NCBI GenBank assembly: GCA_963931925.1
Contig: OZ007573.1
Location: 41,447,998 to 41,511,997 of the forward strand
Length of the DNA stretch: 64,000 nucleotides
From: Onchidella celtica
Taxonomy: Eukaryota; Mollusca; Gastropoda; Systellommatophora; Onchidiidae
Direction of reading: 5' to 3'
Made by a program: the position numbers and the translations under genes. This document shows positions 25,002 to 36,010 of this stretch, in pieces. Position 1 is the first letter of the stretch; each line of letters begins with the position of its first letter. The notes below the pieces were generated by a model that made no database searches, had not been told where the DNA came from, and saw only the letters and a program-made list of their open reading frames with translations.

Positions 25002-25565
25002 CACATAAGCGTCCGCGCGTGTGTAAAAGTTATGCATTACGAGTAAGATTGAAATTAGCACAAGTCCATTTACAGTGAGAGATGTTCGAAATCACAGAAT
25101 TATTCCGCTGTTGATTCCCAGTTACTCTGTCTGGGCTGCCGATGTCTTCAAAGCTTTCAGCTAAACCGGCAAGTAGGGTTTGTTTTTTTTTTTTTTGTGG
25201 CCAGGTAATTTTTAAACAAAGATGCCAAAAATAAAAGTGCTGTGGCGTTTTGTGCGTGTGCCTTAGGCTTTGTGTTGGGGCTTAACAATTCTGTGGTCCG
25301 GCCTCAGCAAAGGCTTGGTTAGTCAACAGTAAACAAAGTCTGTGTGCTCTGTCAATGCTGGAGAAATGGTTTGTCCACGGCAGCGGGGGAATTGGCATTG
25401 GACGTCTACGCCTAAAAAAGCAGAACAAAACGTGTGGTATTTCTGTGGTTACGATCGGTAATCTGGTAATGTAATCAAATACTCAGTTTGTGCAACCTTA
25501 AAACACAAAAGCGCCCATACAGGTCATCAGATTACGAGCAAAATACTCGTCTTTAGGCTCTTGTA
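25002..25565. other. No gene seen
   Basis: T-run at about 25180-25197, otherwise unremarkable. Confidence 0.5.
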
Positions 25566-25760
25566 GGTGATAAAATTGAGCCTGTGGATGACCATCGCTA
25601 TTATCAAGCACTCAAAACATGAAGTTTGACCTTGAGTGCGACATGCGAGAATTTCATGAGATGGAGAAATATGGCCCTACAGGCTTCCCGTACAAAAGGG
25701 CCGATGGATGACCATTGTCATTATCAAAAACTCAAAACGGAAGAAGTTTTGCCGTGAGAG
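25566..25760 (+). repeat. Tandem duplication, unit about 120 bp
   Basis: GGATGACCATCGCTATTATC at about 25586 recurs as GGATGACCATTGTCATTATC at about 25706, each followed by an ACTCAAAAC block. The segment between (25634-25702) is related to the tandem units at 26968-27190. Confidence 0.65.
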
Positions 25761-25782
25761 CGATGTCATTAGGATCATAAAT

Positions 25783-26256
25783 GCCGTGCTAGGTCACGAC
25801 GTCAGTGAGTTAATTTTTACGATCTTGTTGATTATAACCAGCGTAATTTGTCCTTGAGCTGTTCTCGTGAACAGTTTGTTTTGAAACACCTTTTTTCTGA
25901 TGGATGGAGGGAAGGAGGGGCGAGACAGAATAAATGTATAGCTAGGAATGACAGAGCAGTTCTCGACCCCGTGATTTTGATTAACATAGATAAGGGGCGA
26001 GTAAAGGTAGTTTATTTAGACGCTTAGTTGGCGTTCGGAAATTCGTGCATAAGAGTAGAAAGCACGGGGTTTGAAGATTTTAGTAGTTAATGTTTCGCAT
26101 TTTAAATTTTGTCTAGACCGTAAAATTGACCTTGATTTTGGTGCAAGGCCATGACAAGCATAAATTAGTATTGCAGGCTGAGCTCCCAGCGGCTGCACCA
26201 ATCAAATGTATGAATCTGGACGGAAGGTCGAGACATAGCTTTAGTATTTAAACCCG
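25783..26256 (+). repeat. Family B dispersed repeat, copy 2, with CCAAT/TATA-like motifs
   Basis: Homologous to 824-1305. Near its right end it keeps CACCAATCAAATG (CCAAT at 26198-26202) and TATTTAAA (from 26245). Sequence downstream is unrelated to that downstream of copy 1. Confidence 0.6.
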
Positions 26257-26967
26257 TGCAGAGCTTAGATAGAGGCCACATGTAGACAATCCATTTACGA
26301 GGTGGACGGCGATAGTCCTCAGCCAGATGAGAGACATAGAGACGCAGTTGAGCAGTCCATATTGTGAGGAGCGCCATGATTTTAAAGCTCCAGAGCCTAA
26401 GCTACTTGGTTTGATATGAACCCACAGCGTTTACATCCAGCGCTCTCACTCCCAGTGAGGGCCTAATGGTGAGAGTTCATACTAATTTGTAATGATGAAA
26501 GTGAACCGTTCTACTTACTTTTGAAGACAGTTTCAGAGCTACCGCCAGACAACGCATGGTTGTACAAGCATTCTCCATGGCGTGTCTAGAGGAAATGTCC
26601 ATATCATAACATGTCTCATTGAATTAATAGAATTTAAACTGTTATATCCGTCGCCACGTGCGCGGATTCTATTTGGCATATAACTCATATGACCTGCAAG
26701 TAGTTAGAGTGAATAAGTTAGTCTTTATAGAAAGCTGTAGTTTCATTAGTTAGATTCAGTTGCCTTTGAATTGATATTTATATTTATAATTATATTTGTT
26801 ACATTAATTCATGTAATTAAACTGCCCTACAGTTCTGCTAAAAATCAAAGCAATTGATTTATTTAGTTTTTAGAGTGCAAGTATTTTTTTTGTGTGTTCG
26901 TCGATTGTGGGAGCGGACCTCGAAAGAGTGTCAGTCGAATTCTCCCCATCTAACCCACATCGCGACA
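26257..26967. other. No gene seen
   Basis: AT-rich; no recognised repeats or ORFs of interest. Confidence 0.5.
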
Positions 26968-27190
26968 AGCGACATGCGACGAATTTCATGGAACGGAGAA
27001 AATTGGTCCTAGAGGCTTTCCGTAAAAAGGGCGTCATTTCTGTTCAAGTCGTGACTGTAGGGAAAGTTACCTATCTCACTGAGTGCAACATGCAACGAAT
27101 TTTATGAAGTAGAGAAATGTGGTCCTACAGGCTTCCCATACTAAAGGTTATTCGTGATTCCTATGAAAATCGTGACTGAACCGAAAGTTA
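26968..27190 (+). repeat. Tandem repeat, unit about 112 bp, 2 copies
   Basis: Units start with GACATGCGACGAATTTCATG (26971) and ACATGCAACGAATTTTATG (27088). Both continue with GGTCCTA(C/G)AGGCTT and GTGACTG, then AAAGTTA. A related unit is at 25634-25702. Confidence 0.7.
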
Positions 27191-28028
27191 TCTCGCTGCA
27201 CGTAGTCTCAGATTTTCATTGATAATAATTTATAATGATATGGAGTTTTGGGGGGGGGGGGGGGTTAATTTCAGCTGTTTGACTCAGGTTTTTAGTATCA
27301 CATGCTTACAGCTGGAGAGCTAAATTAGAGAGCTCTGATGTAGCACTTTCAGTCTAATATTTGCTTAGAAATTAACAAAGCTTTTTAACAATTTACAATC
27401 TAGTTAGTTGGCTAAGCTCAACAAAATGTGACCCACAGGAATAGACTCAGGATTCTACTCAGACTATGAGTAAATATTGTATTTCAACTCTTCAGCTAAG
27501 CTCAGCGTTTTGGAACATTATGATATTTCAACTCTTCCTCTTAGCTCAGCCATTTTAAACATCATTATTATTATAATGTTTCAACTCTTCAGCTAATCTC
27601 AGCTCATTTTGAAGATTTTGTCCCATAGTGGACGGTGTTCAAGGATGTACCTCAAGTTACCACATTGCGATCTTGACTTTTTTCCTGTCGATGTCCCGTC
27701 CGGCACGTAGCTGTCTCCTTGAGAGGACTGGTGTAGCCTACCATGCCGGCCGCACACTCATTATTCTGTTCATTCCTCCCCAGCTCTCACCCTCACCCCT
27801 AGCCCATCACTGTGTTGTCCTTTCTTAACGCAGTTGTGTTCACCAATTACAGTATGTTTCGTTTTTGTATTCTGTTTTGTCTTTGCGAGTGTAGCCATAG
27901 TGGTATGTTTGTATTATTGTCCACCCCATCTTATTTCTCTCATGCGCTGACCTAATTATATTGGCAACGTGGTAATATGTAAATTACATCTAAATTTCTT
28001 AGTCTACACCTGGGCTTTGTACTATCCC
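27191..28028. other. No gene seen; about 53-bp minisatellite at 27480-27620
   Basis: Three copies of TTTCAACTCTTC followed by CTAAGCTCAGC, CTTAGCTCAGC or CTAATCTCAGC with an AT-rich spacer. A poly-G run is near 27249-27264. TSD copy ATCCC (28024-28028) of the next element. Confidence 0.55.
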
Positions 28029-29304
28029 TGTCACGAGCAGAGTTATGGTCTTGGGGATCTAACGACTGCACGAGAGGCAGTTAACTCACACTCGGACACA
28101 AACACACAAGAAAGTATTAAATAACTAGAGTATATGTATGTCAGGCCGGCCGGGCCATATTATTACATAATATTAATATACTAAACAAAAGACAATAGAG
28201 GTATATTCAAAGCAAAAATTCCAATTACTAAACTTAACCTGTCATATTCATGTAACTAAGTTCCCTATCAAAGGTAATGCAATTAATAGCCAAATGGGTA
28301 TATTATAAGAAATAAGATATTAATCTAAACTAACATTTGAGTCGCCACTGGCCAGACGCCAGGCAAACTCTCCAGCAATAATACAGATTCTCAAGGTACA
28401 CTGAAGGCTAGAACAGCCCAGTCCATTCAAAGCCTACAGAAGTACAAATTGGCTTGTAGGTATTTAAGCAGCTTGTAAAAGTATATATATACATATATGC
28501 AATCACTCAGTCACTATTCATTTCATCAACAAGGTGCCATATTTCTTCAATCGTATTATGGAGATAGCTTTACAATACAGAACACTCGTTCGTCGAGTGC
28601 AAGCTGTGGGTTTCTCAGACTTTCTACGAGGCTGTGGGTTTCCTCCCTATCTCTGGACTTCTATCAATTACTAGTGAAAAAGATGAGTTACCGTTGGTCA
28701 CGCCTAGCTAGTAGGCGCGAACATCAAAAGAGCGCAGAGTGGACTCTTAAGGTCAGTCCAACCAAAACCTTTCTTTCTATGAGCTTTCTCTCTCTAGGCT
28801 CCTTCAGTCCGATGACAATGGACTAGTCTTCGTGCCACTCAGTTCAGGTACTGGCCAACCGGAGATACTTCACGACACGATGCTTCTCTCGTCTGTATTC
28901 AATGAATTTCAACGTTACACGATGTTTTATACTATCCAACTACCCGGCAAGGCTAGTCCGCTGGCCAAATTAGTTCAGCAATCTCATTGGCCGAAACATC
29001 CCACCATATTGAATGTAGGAATATAGTCTGCACTATTCTACCAGCCAGTTAACGTGCAAAACTTGTCTAGTCATACTTAACAATGTCAACTATCCCCACC
29101 TTGCCTCACCCCTACTCTATTACTTCCAATCACGAACACTAAAACCGAACAAGCGTGAATCTAACAGTTTAACTTTGCAATTCTTTACTCACAAACAATA
29201 ATACGCGAGGACCGTTCAAGGCCACCAGCCAATTTCTCATGGCCCTGGTGAAAAAAAACAACTCACGGCTCTGCGTGAGATTTAATAACACTTGACTCAT
29301 GACA
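28029..29304. mobile_element. Probable solo LTR (1,276 bp) with 5-bp TSD ATCCC
   Basis: Begins TGTCACGAGCAGAG, ends CTTGACTCATGACA, and is flanked by ATCCC at 28024-28028 and 29305-29309. TG...CA ends plus a 5-bp duplication are the LTR-retrotransposon signature. The last 620 bp match 54664-55263, which ends at the same ATGACA, confirming the right boundary. No ORF with retroelement domains lies inside, so this is an LTR without internal region, or a non-autonomous element. The inverted similarity of the termini (TGTCACGAG and TGTCATGAG) also leaves a TIR transposon possible. Orientation is not established. Confidence 0.7.
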
Positions 29305-29309
29305 ATCCC

Positions 29310-29857
29310 TTTGTTAGTCCCAAACAGAGACGCTGCACGTGGACTATGCCCACGCTGACATCGGTACCTTCTTTGTCTGGGCGATGCATTCCCTCCGCGG
29401 GTCAGCTGACCACTGGCGCGAATATAAGTTTGTCCAGTCTGACCACTTAGTCATATTCCTATCTCACGGCGAGGGGCACAGACATATGGAAAGCTAGTAC
29501 ATGTAGTAGTTAAATTTCCATTTCATATATTGGGTAAGTTGGCATAAGGATTCTATAGGTAGTACTTAGTAATTTTATGTGCTTTTCATTGCTGAAGTTG
29601 AGATATTGTTTTAATGTCTTATGTGTAGATGCTGTACTAAATTATTTGGTGACCTTGTGCACTGATCACAAAGTGGAAGCATCGTGTAATTCCGGTAAAG
29701 GCCTATTGTGTGTCCGCGTATATTTACCATTAATAATGCGTTTCAATTTAGTATTCTTAGCCAGGCCTAGCTTTATTTTAGTGCCATGCATTCCTTCCAG
29801 TCCAGTTAAGCTACAATGCTGTTCTGTGCAGGTTTTATCATCTGTATCTGTTTGCGT
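29310..29857. other. No gene seen; includes left 13-bp TSD of the next LINE
   Basis: TATCTGTTTGCGT at 29845-29857 is the left target duplication. The rest is unremarkable. Overlapping ORFs on both strands run from host sequence into the LINE and are not genes. Confidence 0.5.
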
Positions 29858-30238
29858 TGGGCAGGACATGTTGTCAGAATGCCCGACTCCAGACTCCCTA
29901 AGCAAATCTTCTTCTCTGAGCTCTCCAATGGAACGAGGAATATTGGGGCCCCAAAAAGACGTTACAAAGACACTCTCAAGCAATCACTGAAGGCCTTTGC
30001 CATTGATGTGAGTGAGTGGGAAAAGCTCTCGCTTGATCGTGCAAATTGGAGGGCGGCCCTTACCAGAGGCAGCAAAGCATGGGAAGCTGACAGAGTCCAG
30101 CAGGCTATCAAAAAAAGAGAACGGCGCAAGAAAAGACCCAGTGGTACTGAACCAACGGAGCACTCTTGTCATTTATGCGGAAGGGTCTGCAGGGCAAAAA
30201 TAGGACTTACCAGTCACATGAGAAGCCATAAGTCATGA
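29858..30238 (+). pseudogene. C-terminal fragment of LINE endonuclease/reverse transcriptase
   Basis: Open frame from the insertion boundary to a TGA at 30236. Recognisable pieces: WAGHVVRMPDSRLPKQIFF, GAPKRRYKDTLKQSLKAF, WEKLSLDRANWRAAL, an Arg/Lys-rich stretch KKRERRKKR, and a terminal zinc-finger-like C-x2-C...H-x3-H motif (CHLCGRVCRAKIGLTSHMRSH). These belong to the tail of many non-LTR retrotransposon ORF2 proteins. The endonuclease and catalytic reverse transcriptase domains are absent, so it cannot be active. The open frame can be extended upstream only through host sequence and the TSD, which is fortuitous. The frame is undamaged, suggesting a fairly recent insertion. Clade not assigned. 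Confidence 0.85.
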
Positions 30239-30394
30239 AAGAACAGTCTTTCCATTCTGTCCTCTGTGTCCTTTAGTTCTCTTTATTGTCCATGTGTTGA
30301 AATTCTCAACAATTTCTGTTCTTTATTCCTCTGGTGTTGTTAAGGTCATCATCATACCTGATGGACAAACTATTATTATTATTATTATTATTAT
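29858..30394 (+). mobile_element. 5'-truncated LINE insertion with perfect 13-bp TSD and (TTA)n tail
   Basis: 537 bp between two copies of TATCTGTTTGCGT (29845-29857 and 30395-30407). The 3' end is a TTA/ATT microsatellite (30371-30394) preceded by a 3' UTR (GGTCATCATCATACCTGATG). The body encodes only the last about 127 residues of a LINE ORF2. Severe 5' truncation with a 3' simple-repeat tail and target duplication is the normal outcome of target-primed reverse transcription. Confidence 0.9.
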
Positions 30395-30407
30395 TATCTG
30401 TTTGCGT

Positions 30408-32562
30408 GCACGTGGCGTGCCACGCGCTCTTTTATAAAATGCATTTCAAACTAGCGTCATACCAAAGTGATTGTCCAGTTGCCTGGTACATAGTAATTGC
30501 CTAATTTAGCCAGCTTTAAGCCTAGGTCCATACTGTGTAATACTATTGGATTGGAGTCCTCATAAATAAGCTTTCATTACTGTATGATGTGTTCCCATTG
30601 AATATATTCTGGACACTGTTCATACCCTTGGACCCGCCTTGATCTAGTCACTAGATCCACGTGATTACCCCTTTGTTTAGGTTAAGCTGCAGCTATGGTC
30701 TGCTTGGCATCATCATTGGGTTTGGCCATGTACTAGCTACTTAGATTCTACGTAACCTCTAGGGGGGGATGGTTGTCCACCCTGTTTAGTACCTGTAAGG
30801 CCCGTGCTCCGATTATTATTTATCGATTGCTGTAGGCTATCAAGCGGACTTAGCCACCTTATTTGCTTCGTATGGTTTGGTTCTGTGCTCTAGGGCTGTA
30901 TGTACATGTATGTATGTATTAATTTACAGTTATTTATGCACATGTGTTTGTGGGTTTTTATGTATGCTTTTACAGTAATTATGATCAAGCTGTTGGATTT
31001 AGCTATATAGACAACGTGGCAATGGCATTGTTGCCATGGTGTTGGGGTATCCAGCTTATAATACATACATTAGTTATGTTGGACTTCGGATCCATTGTCT
31101 CTGGCTTGAGATCTATGGGCCTCCACATGATCATAGATACTTTGGTGTATTTTCTTACAATCTGAGTAAATTCTTGCATTTATTGATTATATTCTAGTTC
31201 TGGAATCTTGTATTGATTTTGATGATTAACGATGGGCTTATAGATTCTTATATGGTCACCAGCCTAGCTGTTTATATGATTAAGAAGGATTCAGACGACA
31301 CTTCCAGGGGGACTTATGAATTATCATATGGTGGTCATCCTTGTGTGGTCCACGTAAAATAGTAATGCTTGTAAATAATATTGGCTACATAATCCATAGC
31401 CTGGGTCGTACTGAATTGCCATGAGGCCTGTTAAGTATTACTTTAGAACAGTCCCTGTGTTTTGGTTGATAATCTAAGTAGTAATATATATGCTTCTAGG
31501 GGGAGTTCCCTGTGCATATTGTGTCGGGATAGCACTTGGTTGGAATTTGTCATCGGGCCGTAAAGGGCGCCCTGATACTTGTTTAGGACGCCGGGAAAAT
31601 TACTGCTGGGTTACGTTCCCTTGCTATTTGTCATTTTTATTCTTGTTAAGCCTTGGTTGTTCATTATTTTCTGTATGCAATGTGTTCATGCTGTATATAT
31701 ATAATATTATGACGTGTGCTTATGATGCTTTATTCTCTTGTCTCTACAGCCTGAGCCGCTGTGTTGGTTCACTTGGGTTTCTTGGTTTTCTGTTGGTTCG
31801 CTTTGGTTTCTTGGTTTTCTGTTGATTCGCTTGGGTTTTTTGGTTTTCTGTTGGTTTTTCTTGGTTTTCTGTTTGGTTTCTGTTCCCTTTTTTTTCTGTG
31901 CTCTGAAATAAACGATAATACGTTTACGACCCCTATATATAGCAGAGTTAGTATTTTTGTTTTTGTCACGACGGCCACCCGTCATCGTCGTCAGCTGCTA
32001 ACATGAGTAATACAGATGTTAATATGACAAACCCTACCTACTTGTTCCATTGACAATCGGGAAAAGCGCTAAAGCGCCGGGGGAGTTGACTTTTGTTGTT
32101 GTTGTTGTTTCTTTAATATTTCTGGCGAAAATTGTCACAGTATCATTTTTATTGCCATTCTTTTGGGTTTCATTGTGCCATTTTCATGATTGTTGTTTGT
32201 TATTTTAGTGATAGCAGCAGCACAAGTGGTCGAAGCAGTAGTGGTAATTGTGTTGTTTATCGCAGTTGTTCTAGTAGTGAAATACAGTCATGTACCTTAA
32301 CTAAGCCTGGCAGTTTTACATAACATAAGGACAGTGTGTTTCAAACAGAAAATTTCCTGGTTGACCCTCCCCTCCTACCCTCGGCAAGTGTGAAATGCCC
32401 TCCTACTGCGAGCCGAGCACGGCGAAATCATATCAAGTGGATATCGTTACTTTTGGAGAGAGAGAGAGAGAGGGGGACTCTTGGAAAGAGTGAGATTGGT
32501 GAGGCAGGCAGGGGGGAAGAAACGGAAAGAGGTGCTCGTGACGCCTGGAGACGAGACAGCGA
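30408..32562. other. No gene seen; 30-bp minisatellite at 31758-31885
   Basis: Contains tandem copies of TTCTTGGTTTTCTGTTGGTT with TCGCTTGGG spacers (31758-31885). These make the Phe/Leu/Gly ORF on the plus strand and the Lys/Asn/Pro ORF on the minus strand; neither is called. A small palindrome GCGCTAAAGCGC lies near 32067. About 2.1 kb otherwise blank. Confidence 0.5.
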
Positions 32563-32793
32563 CGATGGCGGATCTGCTATGAAATCAATGAAGCCCAAGC
32601 TTCAGGGCTCCTAATTCGGGGGGGGGGGGGGGTGAAGAAACTTTTTTAAATGAGTGAATAGCGCCGAGGCCCTTGCAAGGACAGCAGGGCCTTTTGGACT
32701 CTGTTGGATGTTGCCCTGTTGTTTGCAGGTTGAGAACGAGCCCCCATAACTGTTCAAGCTTCAGGGTCCCAAAAACTTGTAGGTCCGCCACTG
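32563..32793 (+). mobile_element. Family D hAT-like MITE, copy 2, 8-bp TSD (7/8)
   Basis: 231 bp. Flanked by GACAGCGA (32555-32562) and GACCGCGA (32794-32801), an 8-bp duplication with one mismatch, as expected for hAT. The right end as reverse complement is CAGTGGCGGACCTAC; the left end is CGATGGCGGATCTGC. An internal G-run has expanded where copy 1 has mixed sequence. It carries about 50 bp of extra sequence (32645-32700) absent from copy 1. Confidence 0.8.
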
Positions 32794-32994
32794 GACCGCG
32801 ATATATGCTGTGGTTGACAGTTCTCGGCCGTCTCTTCAAAGTGGACACTTCCACTTCTCAGTTCGTCGCTTCATGAGATAGCTAACCCAGAGGTTCTCTT
32901 CCTGGGATCCATGGACCCTGGGGAAGATTTTCTTCATTACAGTTCTGTGATATTTTTCATGTTTAACCGTAAGTGCACATCGCCGTTCAGTAAG

Positions 32995-33143
32995 CCGTTA
33001 TTGGGGGGGGGGGGGGCTTCACAACCAGCAACAATATGGCAACATCCAAAATTCACCCATTTAAAAATGTTTCTTTTGGGGCCACCCAGGGATTAGGGAC
33101 CCTAAGCTTAAGCTTCATTAGTTTCGTAGTAGATCTGCCACTG
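32995..33143 (-). mobile_element. Family D hAT-like MITE, copy 4 (deleted), 8-bp TSD (7/8)
   Basis: Reverse-oriented copy: the right end on the minus strand reads CAGTGGCAGATCTACTACG, then ACTAATGAAGCTTAAGCTT. Flanks TCAGTAAG (32987-32994) and CCAGTAAG (33144-33151) differ at one position. The left end is missing its inverted repeat and starts with a G-run, so it suffered an end deletion or replacement after insertion. Confidence 0.7.
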
Positions 33144-33177
33144 CCAGTAAGCGTGGGTATTGGGTTGTTTGACATGA

Positions 33178-33570
33178 CGTCAGAGAATTTGTGTTCCTAT
33201 ATATATAATTTTGAATTTTATTTCGTCTTTCGTTTGAAGTTCCAATACATTTTGCCCTCCAAAGAATGAGCAAGTATGCGTACAAGTACAAGTTTAGTTT
33301 ATTGTAGGCTTGACGGCCAATTCAAAGTACACAGAAGAACCATGCAAACAATCTTTGAAAACATTAAAACAAAGAAACAGACAGACAAAATGCCCGGCCA
33401 TTCACTCTCTCCGCTCCCTGCTGCCTGCAGCATTTATACTTACTTATTATAGTATACAGTAAAATACAACTTGTAATTGCCAGCAAGTCATCGGTTTTCA
33501 ATCCTCCCCCCCCCCCCCCCCCGCCCAAACCAGATCTTTGCAAGTGCGTATGCTCGGCCGCCGTGCCAAA
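33178..33570 (-). mobile_element. Old repeat interrupted by a LINE-like 3' end
   Basis: 33178-33250 and 33525-33565 match the contiguous segment 2930-3085 (TTTTGAATTTTATTTCGTC, GAAGTTCCAA, GGCCGCCGTGCCAAAA). In between, about 33270-33360 on the minus strand reads TTGGCCGTCAAGCC then AATAAACTTGTACTTGTACG, which looks like a LINE 3' UTR with polyadenylation signal. Identification as a LINE tail is tentative. Confidence 0.4.
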
Positions 33571-34107
33571 AACACCAAAACGTGCGGGGATGCCAAGTAT
33601 CACAGTCAAACATTACAATTTTGGATGAGTTTTATAAATGGAACAAGCCAGTGGTAAAATTGGTACAAAAAGTGGAAGACCACCTGCCAACCATTTCGAG
33701 TGACAGATCGGTAATTGTGAGTTAGTGCTAGGTACCCTGTTTATACAAACTGCAGAACCGTTATACTTGAAGTTACTACAGACTGCAGGAAATTCCACTT
33801 GAGAAATTTGATGGGTAAGCACTTTGTAGTCTATCTGGGATAGTTAGTTCTTCTGAGTGGAAATGTTAGTTAGACACTGTTTGCTCTTTACTGCTTTTTG
33901 TGTGTGTGTGTGTGTGTGGCTAAGTTGTAGAGAGGTAGATGCAGAAATAATTCGTAAATGTGTGGTAACTTAGTTATAAGGTCAAAATTACGATATTTTG
34001 GTGTAGTTTAATGTATTGGAGTCGCTACAATTTTGTCAGCAGTTTAGGATATGAAGTGAGATAGATTTTGAATGAATTAGAGTATACAGCTCATAGACTT
34101 TACAAGG
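33571..34107. other. No gene seen
   Basis: A (GT)n of about 18 bp near 33900; otherwise unremarkable. Confidence 0.5.
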
Positions 34108-34515
34108 CAGGGTTTGAGAGGGAGAGATAGAGAAAGGTGGAGAGAGAGAGGAGAGATAGAGAAAGATGGAGGGAGAGAGAGGAGAGATAGAGAAAGATGG
34201 AGGGAGAGATAGAGAAAGATGGAGGGAGAGAGGAGAGGTAGAGAAAGATGGAGGGAGAGAGAGAGAGGAGAGGTAGAGAAAGATGGAGGGAGAGAGAGAG
34301 AGGGAGAGAAAGATGGAGGGAGAGAGAGAGAGGAGAGGTAGAGAAAGATGGAGGGAGAGAGAGAGAGGAGAGATAGAGAAAGATGGAGGGAGAGAGAGAG
34401 AGGAGAGATAGAGAAATATGGAGGGAGAGAGAGAGAGGAGAGATAGAGAAAGATGGAGGGAGAGAGAGAGGGGGAGAGATAGAGAAAGATGGAGGGAGAG
34501 AGAGGGAGAAAGAGA
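34108..34515 (+). repeat. GA-rich minisatellite, unit about 35-40 bp
   Basis: Tandem copies of GATAGAGAAAGATGGAGGGA followed by a variable (GA)n stretch, about 11 copies. It generates a 160-codon Ser/Leu/Pro minus-strand ORF that is not a gene. Confidence 0.9.
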
Positions 34516-35544
34516 GAATCTTTTTTTTTTTTGGTTGTTTCAAAACAACTGAAATTCTAAGGTCGAGTAACTTCCCATTCATAAAAAAAGAGTTTCCTTG
34601 TCTGTCCTGTGTAGTATGGTGAACGTGACTGTTTGACTTGGCTATTTAATGTGTTAGGGGAGTTGTCCTTTTCAAGGAACCATGGGGATTTGGGGGCGGG
34701 GGGGGGGGTGAGGAGTAAGTATGTCTGTGACGTAAGGTAGTATATTTGGCAAAGGGAACGGGGGGGGGGGGGGTAGCACGGCGGTTAAGGTTTAGGTCAA
34801 GGTGGAGGTCAAGTTGAAGAGGTACTTTCATGCCTGCTGATGATTTTATAACGTGCTTTTGGCTCTACACTTGCCTGGGAGGGGACATGCCTGGGAGAAG
34901 GTTCTAGAATTTGGAGTGGAAAACTGCAAGTCATAAATCAATAGACATGCATTTGTCGATGCGAAAGTGAATCACTAGGAGATAGTGTATAGTGTCCTGT
35001 TGCTTTCAATATGGCCAATGGGCAAGGTTAGCAGATTCAATCTCTTGAAGATTTGGATTGTTGGAAATATCTGTAGGTAATCAATTTATTGTTTCTATAA
35101 GCAAGGTATGTAAATGGCGAGAGAGAGACAGACAGACAGCCAGAGAAAGAGAGGAGAAAGACAGACAAACAGACAGACACAGAGTACGAGAAAGACTGAC
35201 AAAGCGGAGAGAGGTAGAGAAGAGAGAGAGAGAGAGAGAAGGGGGGGGGGGCAATCAGACAGAAACGGACAGATGGACAGACAGACAGAAAGTTTATACA
35301 GCTGGAATAATTTTTAAGTCAAAAATGAAAACTGAGAGGTATTAAATAAGATGCGTGGCCTCATGCGTTTCTACTTATTAAAGAAAACTGGATCTCATTG
35401 ATGTGTTAATGTAGCTTGTCCTTAATTAAAGCAACATACACCCTCAACTCCAGCCAGTCAAGGAACAGATAAATAAACAAACATTTTGTATACCTAGACA
35501 GGCCATTTTGCATTAATTTGTTTGTTTGCTTTACATGTTAGTAC
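34516..35544. other. No gene seen; low-complexity tracts
   Basis: Poly-G runs (34689-34709, 34760-34773) and an AGAC/GAGA-rich block (35118-35290). No recognisable gene. Confidence 0.5.
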
Positions 35545-36010
35545 ATAATAATAATAGTAATAATATATACATTTATATAGCGCCAGGACTAAAACATTAA
35601 AAGCTCTAGGCGCTGTACACAGTAAAAAAAAAATCATAAAAGCACATTCAAATAAACTTACACACACACAGACAAACTAGTTTTATACACCCATAGCAAG
35701 CTATAAAATTCAGTTTTTAAAAAGAAATGTTTTTAACCTGTTTTTAAATATGTTTAGAGAGGCAGAATTTCGAACCTCTTGTGGTAAAGAATTCCACACA
35801 CAGGGACCAAAACAACTAAAAGCTCTATCTCCATAATTTGATGTTTTACACCTGGGAACAACCAGTTTGTTTTCTGTAGTAGATCTTAAAAATCTATCAG
35901 ACTCATGTTTTTTCAAAAGTTCCGAAAGATAGGAGGGAGCTGAACCTTCAAGACATTTGTAAACCAAAACTGCAGCTTTAAATTTTATTCTGTTTAGCCC
36001 GAGCAACCCT
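35545..36010 (-). mobile_element. 5'-truncated LINE with GCGCTATATAAAT/(ATT)n 3' end
   Basis: On the minus strand a 98-residue open frame (36006 to 35710) contains RIKFKAAVLVYKCLEGSAPS, YLSELLKK, YGDRAFSCFGP and WNSLP, followed by FKNRLKTFLF and a stop. This is the familiar C-terminus of a CR1/L2-like group of non-LTR retrotransposons. The 3' UTR ends GGCGCTATATAAATG and an ATT-rich tail (35545-35570 on the plus strand). The first codon is TTG at the truncation point, not a real start. No target duplication was found. Confidence 0.8.

Noticed and set aside
29666..29983. 105-codon minus-strand ORF across the LINE boundary
   Set aside because: It overlaps the sense LINE frame antisense and crosses the insertion junction, so it cannot be an old gene.
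34100..34582. 160-codon Ser/Leu/Pro ORF on the minus strand
   Set aside because: It lies wholly within a GA-rich minisatellite.
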